A DNA stretch of 64,000 nt, taken from Aricia agestis (Eukaryota > Arthropoda > Insecta > Lepidoptera > Lycaenidae). Of this stretch, positions 18,852 to 28,800 are shown in pieces (within the stretch, counting starts at the first letter, position 1; each line of letters begins with the position of its first letter). A model generated the notes under the pieces. The model did not search any database and was not told where the DNA came from. It worked only from the letters and a program-made list of their open reading frames with translations. A program made the position numbers and the translations under genes. The stretch lies in NCBI RefSeq assembly GCF_905147365.1, contig NC_056416.1, positions 6,530,001-6,594,000 on the forward strand. Reading direction: 5' to 3'.

Positions 18852-20241
18852 TAAGGGCATAAACTGCGTTAAGCGGGCACCCGCGACGGGCGCACGTCGC
18901 TTGAGAACGCGCGTGAACACGCAGCGGTCCCCGTCGCGGGACCCGTCGCGGAGACCCGACTTACGCAGTGTCTCCAGTTTAATTTTAACATTGTGCATGT
19001 ACAGTCGTATGGTAAACTTAATATACCTATTATTACTTAGCAAAACGACGACTAGCAAAAAAAAAGACAACCAGTGAGCTCTTTCGTTGAATTTGTTGTA
19101 AAGTTTAGTCAATGGAGAATGTTACCTAATTTTGATTATTAGCAGTCCACATTCTCTGTCAAAAATAAAGAATATTATATAGTGAAAGAATTACTTGGAT
19201 ACGTTAATTAGTTTCCGATTTATAAGCAAAATAAGTTGTAACTATACGACGCGGGCGCCCGGTTACGTTGTGACGTCATATCACAACTGCGCCGCGCGGG
19301 CCCCATACAATAAACGTGATTTTTTGGCTTTTTTTGCTCTATCTCAATAATGGCAACAGGTAGGCACTTGAAATTTTCACCAAGGCCTTAATTATATGTG
19401 TACAATAATTAATTAATAATAATATTATAATAAAATAAAAAACTAAGGGGGGCTCCCATACAAAAATCACAATTTTTGGCATATTTTTGCTATGTAGCGG
19501 TACTGAACACTTCGTGCACGAGTCCGACTCACACTTGGCCGATTATTCCATAAAGGAGGAGGAGGTTATATGTTCGTCTGTTTATATATTTTTTTGTATG
19601 ATCAACGATCACTTCGCCGATTGTGGACCGATTTTCAAGATTTTTTCGCTATTGTATCGGGTTTAACCCGAATTTGGTACTATGTTCATAAAAAAGGTGA
19701 CTTCATGATGGGATCCATAAGTAATTGAAGGAATTCCTCGCTATCTTTACTAAAACCGCATATTTATCTGGCTGATATTGTGATTTCGATTCATAATCTG
19801 AAGTAAGTATTTCAAATGGAAACTTATAGTGATTTTGGATAAATAATGAAGTATTCCAAGTAAATCTTACCAAAAAGTAAGATTTTGCACCAAGATTTAT
19901 TATACCATGGTCCGAAGGCGGTGAACAGAACTCCAACCTCCTTGAAGATACATGTTTGGGGGTTTCGGTGTTGTTTTAAGAACTGAAAGCATAATATGCT
20001 ACTAAGCGCGTGCGGCCCGTAGGCGTAACACATAGCGTCATTAACTGAACTAGCCCGCGCGTGCTCCTTTCGGCGCGCCCCGCGCCTGCCCCCGCAACGG
20101 GAACCGTCGCGCGGGGAGATGGGCTCCGTTGCGCGGGCGTGGGGCCCGCCTGCCCGCGACGGTTTGCCGCGCGGCTTCCCGCGACGGGTCATTTTTGTAT
20201 GAAACCGCGCGGGTTATGCTTAACGCAGTTTATGCCCTTAA
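18852..20241. mobile_element. 1.4-kb TIR element with subterminal CCCGTCGCGG repeats
   Basis: The termini are a 23-bp inverted pair: AAGGGCATAAACTGCGTTAA at the left and its complement TTAACGCAGTTTATGCCCTT at the right. Inside each end lie GC-rich blocks with repeats of CCCGCGACGG or its complement (about 18880, 18930, 18942 and 20103, 20153, 20178). The centre is AT-rich, holds a piece of another repeat (19314-19545) and has no transposase ORF that I can recognise. Non-autonomous DNA transposon of undetermined superfamily. Confidence 0.75.
19314..19545 (+). repeat. GGGTTCCGT...CACTTGGCC repeat, 3' fragment
   Basis: Shares TGGGGGGCTCCCATACAA-like text, TTTTTGCTCTATCTCAATAATGG, and an end reading CTTCGTGCACGAGTCCGACT and CACTTGGCCGATT with the fuller copy at 28712-29173. 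Nested inside the 18852-20241 element. Confidence 0.65.
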
Positions 20242-20263
20242 AAGTCAATGGGCGCAACCTTTA

Positions 20264-20396
20264 GGGAGATCGCAGACGGCACACTTTTTGTGTGATCGAG
20301 TCTGCGGCGCACGTACAGTCGGCATGGCGCGGTCATGCAGACTGTATGTGCGCCGCAGACTCGATCACACAAAAAGTGTGCCGTCTGCGATCTCCC
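20264..20396. mobile_element. 133-bp hairpin MITE with TTA target duplication
   Basis: TTA, then GGGAGATCGCAGACGGCACA at the left; the right end is TGTGCCGTCTGCGATCTCCC, then TTA. The arms pair almost perfectly for over 50 nt (through GTCTGCGGCGCAC). A TTA duplication is typical of PIF/Harbinger-type insertion (inference). Confidence 0.82.
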
Positions 20397-20471
20397 TTAG
20401 GGGCGCCAAAACCAAGGGCCCAAAAAAAAAACTTAAATTAAAGTTGAGTAGGATACTAAAGTAGGTACCTA

Positions 20472-20608
20472 TAGTCTGTCCAGAAAGTGAAGAAATTAAA
20501 AAGTGGCAATATTGTAGTGTCATCCCTTTCAAATCAATCTAAGAAAAAAGGGATTCATGACACTACGATGTTGCCACTTTTTAATTTCTTCACTTTCTTG
20601 ACGGACTT
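20472..20608. mobile_element. MITE family D, copy 2
   Basis: TAGTCTGTCCAGAAAGTGAA at the left, complement CACTTTCTTGACGGACT at the right; the same internal text as 11335-11468. A half copy, TTCTTCACTTTTTTGACGGA, is at about 23844-23863. Confidence 0.8.
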
Positions 20609-20703
20609 TTGTACATCAGAAGCCCCAAAATTTTTATAGCAATGGAATCGTGTCCCTACCAACAAGATGGCAAAAAGTTATCAAACAAAATGACACCTAT
20701 TAG

Positions 20704-22876
20704 GCCTGGAGATACTGACACAAAATTCTTGGTCATTTGTACCAGTATAGCGGTTTTACAGGGGTATAATTACAAAAAGGCAAAAAGGAAAATGATGGTC
20801 ATATCGCTTGCACTGGCAGCCCAAACGCGTGGGTGTTAATCGAACGTGTCGGATAAATAACGAGTGTCGAGCGATTTGTTCCACAAAAATGCTTATATTT
20901 TCAGATATTCGAAAAAAAATAAGTAGGCGAAAGCGTAATGCCATACTTGTCGGGTGCGGCTTACAGCCCGCCATACCGACGCGAATACGTTAATCAGGGT
21001 TGCCAGATGCAATTTTACGATTTCCCCCAAACTGATTTTTATATTTCCCCAAAATGATACGTTTTCAAAAAAAAAACCCCAATCGCTTTGTTACAGAAAA
21101 AAAGGGAATATAAAATTGAAACTACTTTTATTCGATCTAGTAGTTTCAATCACTCGACAGTGAAACAGATACACAACACCTGGTCGCTCGCTCGACCAAA
21201 GAGACAATTTTTTAAGGGGGTGACAGACGTGCGTGTAAGTACGCGGACTATGGCTCGACGATCTTAGGAGTTAGGCTGGTATATAGATATGGTCTCAAGA
21301 CTCCAAATTTTGACAGCCAACCAATCACAGAGCCTGAACCGTGTCTTGAGACCGAGATGCATCTTGAGTACTGACTATTTATACCAGCCTTAATCGCCTG
21401 TGTGTCAGCAAAGAGCCGCGAGCCGCGAGCCTGGGGGCATGGTAATCCAGTATGAGCGATTCTCGTGTGTCACCGACGCGAGCCGAGTAAGTTCGCGAAC
21501 TTAAAATTACCCGCGTAATTTAAGTTCGTACGTTTGTCAGGCCTTTTACGCACTCGACCAAACAAACCAAAACAAACAAACAACAAATTTGCCAGGATGT
21601 TAATCGAATGAAAAGGACGTTGGTTTCATTTGTTTGTTATGTTTTTTAGAAGTGCTAACCCCAAAAAATCCCCATAGTGTATTTATTTTCCCCAAACATT
21701 TCCCCAAAGATACTGTTTCCCCAAATTTTCGCCTAGAGTCAAAATTTTCCCCAGAATTGCGAAAAAAACCCCCAATCTGGTAGCCCTGACGTTAATTTTA
21801 ATTAAAAAAATTGAATTCATCGTCGAGTAGCATCGCCCAATGGCCGCCATACCACTGCAAAGGTGTAATTTTTTTTCTTTTCGCCAAACGATTTGTACCA
21901 GTATGGCATTTAAATTTTTGGAAAGTATTTGACAAAATATGACCGTTATTATTTTTCCCATACTTCTAGTAGGGGGAAAAAGTGCTGCCATACTTGAAAT
22001 ACTAATTTATTTGACACGTTTCAAAAATACGACTTTAAAATACGTAAAATCATTTTTTACATCTTGGCATCATTGTAGTCTCGTCATTTAGCAATTGTAC
22101 CAAAAAAAAATTGTTACAGATTGTAACCATGGGGCGGGATGACTCTCGGACTTGAGCAAAAAAGTAATAAAAATTGGACGATTTGTACCAGTATGGCATT
22201 TGGATTTTTGGAAATTATACGATACAATGTGACCATTATTATATTTGCCATACTTGTAGTAGACGGAAAAAGTGGCGCCATATTTGAAAAACCGTTTGAA
22301 TAAAATCTTAGGATTTTGAAATAATATTGTTCATATTCGCTGCCTCCCACAGGTATGGCATTATCAGGGTCCTATTTATGATCATACAGGGAACTGTTAA
22401 AAAAAGTTTCAGGGTGGTATTTGTACGTTTGGTGAAAAAAAAAAATTACACCTTTGCAGTGGTATGGCGGCCATTGGGCGCTGTCGGAAAAGTATGGCAA
22501 GGTGATTTTCGTGAATGGCTACTCGACGATGATTAGCTATGCAAAAATTAGCCTGGTACAAATGATTCAATTTTTTTATTAAAATTAACGTATTCGCGTC
22601 GGTATGGCGGGCTGTAAACCGCACCCGACAAGTATGGCATTACGCTTTCGCCTACTTATTTTTTTTCGACTATCTGAAAATACAAGCATTTTTGTGGAAC
22701 AAATCGTTCGACACTCGTTATTTATCCGACACGTTCGATTAACGCCTACGCGTTTGGGCTGCTAGTGCGAGCGCTATGACCATCATTTTCCTTTTTGCCT
22801 TTACGTAATTATACCCCTGTAAAAACCGCCATACTGGTACAAATGACCAAGAATTTTGTGTCAGTATCTCCAGACC
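20704..22876. mobile_element. Foldback-like element with ~300-bp inverted arms, split by a hAT
   Basis: The left arm (about 20704-20994) and right arm (about 22580-22876) are inverted copies: GATACTGACACAAAATTCTT against AAGAATTTTGTGTCAGTATC at the ends, and CGTCGGGTATGGCGG-like inner text near GACGCGAATACGTTAA. After the inserted hAT (20995-21788) the pairing resumes: GGCCGCCATACCACTGCAAA at about 21843 against TTTGCAGTGGTATGGCGGCC at about 22455. Between lie two direct copies of a block starting CGATTTGTACCAGTATGGCA (about 21888 and 22179). No transposase frame is evident. Confidence 0.75.
20995..21788. mobile_element. Nested hAT-type element with perfect 8-bp TSD
   Basis: Termini are CAGGGTTGCCAGAT and ATCTGGTAGCCCTG. 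Both sides are flanked by ACGTTAAT (20987-20994 and 21789-21796), an exact 8-bp duplication and the hAT signature. The 794-bp body has subterminal TTTCCCCAAA repeats, a small inverted unit (GGCTGGTATA...TATACCAGCC, about 21274-21392) and GAGCCGCGAGCC words. No transposase is recognisable. Confidence 0.88.
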
Positions 22877-24474
22877 TATATATACTTTAGTCAATTGTGA
22901 ATAAACTTTATAAAAAAACCTTTCGAATGTTTATATAAAATACGAAAAAAAATCCGCAACCTTTGATTTTCTGTGTTGTTTTTTCATCTCCCCTTAATCC
23001 TTGGTTTTTAATCAACTTGCAAGGGGGGTTTATTAGTTTCAACTTTCAGGCATGTACAAGTAGGTACATTAAATAAACATATTTGTGTATAATCAATATA
23101 ATCTATGATGCTTGCGAGAATTTGTGCTAATTACACTTATAATTGCAATATAATATAATAATATAGGAAATTATTTAACATTTAAATTAAATTATATTAT
23201 AACTTAGCAACTAATTATTAAAGATAATTGTTTGGTTAAATTATATTTTGTAATATTATATTTCATGTTGTACGGTAAGTATTAAAGAAGAAGTTTTAAT
23301 ACTCCGACAAAAACATGCAAGAGTTTTCGTCAAAAACAAAACATCATGAAATGTATTGCAAAATAAAAGTAAACAACAACAATAAACTTATTTTTCTTGA
23401 AATCCAAACTAAAATATAATATTATTGTCATAAATAATCAAGTATCAAAATTATAATTCCGACTATAGACAAGGTTGCCATACGTAGATTTTTTTTAATT
23501 TGCCGCCTTTTTCCAGTCTCATCTTTCGCTAGCCAGACTCTATCGATAAGTAAGATGTTATAAGTGAGCTATTAAGGTTAAAATCTTTTAAATAAATGAT
23601 CAGATTCTTCACCTTATATTTTATTCGATAAAAAAGTACATCACTAAACGTCAAATCTACTAATTTTGTATGTTGATTAAATAATATCGAAAATCAAGCC
23701 ATGTTATATTACTATTCTATCACAAATCTTATTTATTGTCTAATTATTAACTAAATTAGCACATACGAAGTCAAGCCATCGGTAAAATAACAAACATAAA
23801 GTAAAAATATAAACGTACCGATCCAAGGACAAACTTTTTTAAATTTCTTCACTTTTTTGACGGACTATAAATTAATTTAAAAAAAAGCAAATTGGTCGAA
23901 AAATTTGACCGATATATCGATATTTTTTTCGCGATATATCGAGACCGATATTGATATTTTTTCAAATATCGATGTATCGATATCGATATTTTCTTTCAAT
24001 TTCGACATCCCTATAATACGACACTTTGACAGTTTATGTACCTCGGAGAACCGGAACATAAAATGGCGGACCGGCCACAGTATTTTGATTTGGTAGAGAC
24101 CATTATGCCGCGTCCATTTATAAAAGTCAATGATAAAATCCTAACAATTTCTGTCAGAAATGTTATACCTACGAGATTTATACTCGCGTCTTGTGGCTCG
24201 GCTCGCGGCGCGTCTCGCAGCTCGCGTCGAAGCGCGAGTGTAAACACAAAGCTCGCGTCCCCCTCGAGCTCCTTTGGAAACCACTCCCGACGCGAGTACT
24301 GCGAGCCGCGAGCCGCGCCGCGAGACGAGCCGCGAGCTCGAGTTTACACTCAGGGTTCTGAGGATGTTATTGAACATGACACTCAATTATGATTTATGAA
24401 GTTGACAGCTGCCAAACTGCGAAAAAATGAAACGAACACGGCTAAGATCTTTACTATAATACTTTATCTATGCT
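22877..24474. other. Intergenic, no gene seen
   Basis: AT-rich DNA. It contains a half copy of MITE family D (about 23834-23868), a cluster of CGATAT words at about 23905-24000, and a GC-rich patch at about 24180-24360 with CTCGCG / GAGCCGCGAGCCGCG repeats bounded by GAGTGTAAACAC and GAGTTTACACTC. The patch opens long frames on both strands, which I regard as non-coding. Confidence 0.45.
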
Positions 24475-25436
24475 CAGGGTGACCATATGTGGCAGCTTCC
24501 TGCCATTTTGGCAGGATTAGCGTCTATTTTGGCCTGTGGCATGATCGGTTGACGTTTTAAAAACTTGGCAGGTTTTAGCAGGATTGGGGTATGAAAAATA
24601 AATGTTATTTTTGCATCAAAGAAGTCAGTGATTTATTAGAATCTGGTGGAAGTAATTCAAATTAATATCACCAAATGAATTTATTTTCTTTCTTTCTTTC
24701 AAATTCTGTTTTAAGTGTAGATAATTTTTGGGGTGCAATAGGCAGAATGCGAAATTCTAATAGACAGTATAATTTTAAATGTTTCAAAGGGATTGTTAAC
24801 TGCTTACCAACGCTTCATGCGAAAGAATGTTCTCCCAAATCGTTTTGTTCCTGTCACACAAGTGACATAGATTGAAGAAGACAAAACACTGTATAACTAT
24901 TCAAAGCTTATACTGCATTTATTAGTAAGGGGGTTTAAATTTTCACAAAGTCTTAATTATATTTGTAATTTAATTATTAATAATAATAAAATTTTAATAA
25001 AATAAATATTTTATCCCATAATTTTTTATGTGTTTTTACACAATTTTTTGCCTAAGTACTTTCTGATATTTCTCTGTAACGGTACGGAACCCTTCGTGAG
25101 CGAGCCCGACGCGCACTTGGCCGATTTTATAAACAAACATGTTGTATCTATGTTGCATGAATGGTGAGCATAGTGATTGCAAATTTTCCTTCAAACCTAC
25201 AAAATAAATTTTGAATCGCATGAACAAATCTATGTATAAAGATAAAGAAATGGAAGAAGACGATGCGAATGTTTAATCTTATAAAAAATGCAATATATTA
25301 TATGTGTATTTTTACTTTTCTTACTTTAAAACAACAGTAAATAAAGATGGCAGTATTTGGGCATTTTTTACTACAGGATTTGGCATTTTTTTGACCAAAG
25401 TTTGGCAGGATCTGTAATTTAAATATGGTCACCCTG
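24475..25436. mobile_element. Decayed hAT element
   Basis: Left end CAGGGTGACCATATGTGGCA, right end AATATGGTCACCCTG. CTATGCT borders the left end directly and recurs three bases beyond the right end, a possible eroded target duplication. A frame at about 24675-24875 has FWGAIGRMRNS, then NFKCFKGIVNCLPTLHAKEC, which resembles the C-terminal dimerisation block of hAT transposases (weak). A fragment of the GGGTTCCGT repeat is inserted at 24935-25125. Confidence 0.65.
24935..25125 (+). repeat. GGGTTCCGT...CACTTGGCC repeat, 3' fragment
   Basis: Carries TTTTCACAAAGTCTTAATTA and a 3' end GGTACGGAACCCTTCGTGAG then CGCACTTGGCCGATTTT. Compare 19314-19545 and 28712-29173. Nested in the decayed hAT. Confidence 0.65.
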
Positions 25437-25897
25437 TGACTATGCTGATTGCTGTCTAGTGTCTACTCTTTCATCTTTGTTTACAAGTTGAAAACAAAAG
25501 GAAAGGAATGCAACCAATGGCACAACAATAATTATAGAAAAAACACTTTGTTTAAAATAATAAGCAAGTAAGTATTTTTCTTTATATTTTCGAAATAATT
25601 CTAAGTCATGGTCATAATAGTTCAAATTATGTCAATGTTTATAAACGCACCTACCCAACACCTACCTATTCAGAGTTGAGTGTTCTAAAATAAAATGGTT
25701 TTGAAACCTAATACATAACCATTAACCAATTGTTATCGTAGCATAAATAATTTGTAATTAATATGGTCTAATGGATCGTTTACTTATCATTTTGGTGAAC
25801 GGTTTCAATGTGTTTTATTCTTACAGGGTGCACCATACATGCTATAATACTTCATAGAAGTTACTCTTTGTGAATATGATTTGCTATTTATTATAAG

Positions 25898-28800
25898 ATG
25901 GAAGGTCTATCGCAAAATGAGAAAATCATCTGGAAATGTTGGGACGACAAGTCCCCTCGCGATGTGGTCCGGGAGGCTGCAGCTAAGGGAACTTATATTA
26001 ACCTGGCCATAAAATATCTAATGGCAAAGAATTCATGGAATGAAACTACAGCGAAAGACTGGTTTACAACTGAGGTTGGTATCTTATATAATGACTAGCT
26101 TTCATACAATAAATTACAGTTGAAACTCGACACAACTCTAAGGTCCTAGCCAAATGCCTAGGGGACTTAGGGCGAAATCACATCGGAATAGCAGCACAGC
26201 GGTGAGGTATTTCAATGTCATATTATGATCTTAAACTTTATCTTCATTATTGTAATAGGTATATAGTATCACTTGAGAAACTTGGGAAGTCTCACAGCCA
26301 CCTGTGATTTTTCAAGCGATACTATGTATAATTTATAATCATATGACACTGAAAATGCTTGCAGTTGCGCTGCCATTCCGGTGTGATTTGAGCCTTAAAA
26401 TGAACAAATTATATTGCCATTAATATTCAATGAAAGTTTTATACTTATGTCCTTATATCAGTTTATACCTGTGCAGATAATATTATGTTGGTTGGAATCA
26501 TTTTAGGCAGCAGTGGTTATTCATCCACTTCTTATTTGTGACATACAATTTCATAGAAGTGCTCTTGATTATTCAAGAATATTGATTATGAATAAATACT
26601 TGACTACAAATAACTCTTAAAATACTTGCGTAATGTATTTTGACAACCTCTGTGGCTCAGTGGCTGGGCGAGTGGTCAGCATTCAAGCCGGGTGTTGCGG
26701 GTTCGAATCCTGCTGATGGAACAAACATTTTTCAATAATCCTGGGTCATGGATGTGTATTAAATATGTGTATCATATAATAAAACTCTTAAATACTTACT
26801 TATATATAAATTCTTTATATCTGAACCATTACATACCATAAATTTTTACAAAACTTTCAAAATACTTTTGTTTACACATAAACAGCTGTTTCTAAAAATA
26901 AATATACAATTTTTATTTTTTTACAAATACAGATTGCAATGAACCCCAAACTAAGCAGAGCCTGTATCTTGGTGGTCCCTAAAAGTAATAAATATATTTC
27001 CGTTGTCTGGTACCTGTAACACAAGTCCTTCAGGTACTTAGCACGGAGCCTAGACTGTGTGAAGTGTCCATAGATATTATTATATTATTATTATTATTAT
27101 TAATTACAATAGTATAAATTGAATTCTATGTTTTTAAATATGCCTTAAATAGAATTTTGCTTATGCCCAGTTTCTGAGGTTTTTAATGGAAATGTTTTTA
27201 TCTATTTACTAGCTCTTGTGAGAAAATGTGTTATTTTATAGGTCAAAGCATGGACAGTTCAACTGTTGGCCCAGAAACAAATATTCAAAGTGTTACATGT
27301 CCTCAACAAGTGCAACATAAATGCAGAAGACCACCTCATGGCCCTGGCCAAGGTAGCTACTGAAATAGATTACAGAGACTTCATTGTGGAACACCTCGAG
27401 AAACTTACCAAAGATACTGTTCAGCTGGACAGATGGGCAGATTTTAAAAGACACTGGAATTTACTAAGACATTTGGAAAAGTCTTTTGAAGTGGATGGAA
27501 CTTTTAAACAGAATAAAGTCTTTGGAATAGCTGAGAACAGAGTTTTTGTTAATGAAAGTGAAATCAAAGCATTGAATATTGAGAAAATAGAGCAGTATCC
27601 AGCCGATTGGAAATGTAAAGTTGCAACTGTGCTGTTTTTTGACACCTTCGGTAAGTTTAATTTGTTCTAATATTGTAATTTGTAGGTGGGAATATAAATT
27701 TCTTAGCTCCAAAGCTTAAAAATAATTGAAGACGTAAATGGTTGAAGTGGATATCACTAGCATTTTATAACTTAAAGATCTCACTGTATGAGTTTTTTAC
27801 CCACAGATGCAGTGGGTAAAAAACTCAAGTTTTTTTAAACCCACCACATCATCGGCCTGATAAATTATATTATGTATATAATAACTAATATAAAGTGGAA
27901 GAGTTTGTTTGTTTGTTTGAACGCGCTAATTTCAGGAACTACTGGTCCGATTTGAAAAATTATTTCAGTGTTAGATAGCCCATTTATCGAGGTAGGCTAT
28001 AGGCTATATTTTATCACGCTAAGACTAATAGGAGCTAAGAAATAGAGGAAAATGTGGAAAAAACGGGGGAAATTATTTGAATATGCTTAGTATCTTAAGA
28101 ACTACTGGAGCAATTTTTATGTTATTTGGCACACATGAAGAATAGATCACGCGAAGGGACATAGGCTATTTTTTGCGGAAAAATGTATGGTTTCCGTGAT
28201 ATTCCTAAATTACGCGGGCAAAGCCGCGCGGAACATCTAGTATTGTATAATCTGGCTATATAGTACCGTATATACATAAATCCACATTTTTTGATGGTGA
28301 TGGAGATGATTTTAATCCATTGCTCGTCTTGCCAAAATACGTGCACACGTGATAAAAATGATTACAATACCTACATTAACATAAAATTAAACGATATTAA
28401 TTTTTATTTTACCTTAGTACGTGATTAGCGTGTATTATTTTGCCTTTTTAGACTATATTTTATAATCTACCCACGCCCCATCTGCGCCATCTCAATACCC
28501 CCTAATTTTCTCTGGATCTTCTACTGCCCCCCCTAAAGTCTGAAACGCCCACAAGGTGGCGTTATCGCCCACGTTGAGAACCTATGATCTAAACAAATGT
28601 CTATCTATTACCGCCACTACAACTATAGGTCTACCAGAATCTGATGGCAAAAAGTGAGAAAAGAATTATTTTCTCACTTTAATTGGAATAAAACATTTTG
28701 ATCCTTTTTTTAGGGTTCCGTAGCCAAAGGGTAGGAACGGGACCCTATTACTAAGACTTCGTTGTCTGTCCGTCTGTCTGTCTCCAGGCTGTATCTCAAG

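Noticed and set aside
20061..20464. Arg/Gly/Ala-rich ORFs near 20.1-20.4 kb
   Set aside because: They fall on the GC-rich subterminal zone of a TIR element and a hairpin MITE; low-complexity composition, no homology I recognise.
24036..24392. 118-codon plus-strand and 81-codon minus-strand ORFs
   Set aside because: They arise from GC-rich repeated CTCGCG words lacking stops; no recognisable domain.
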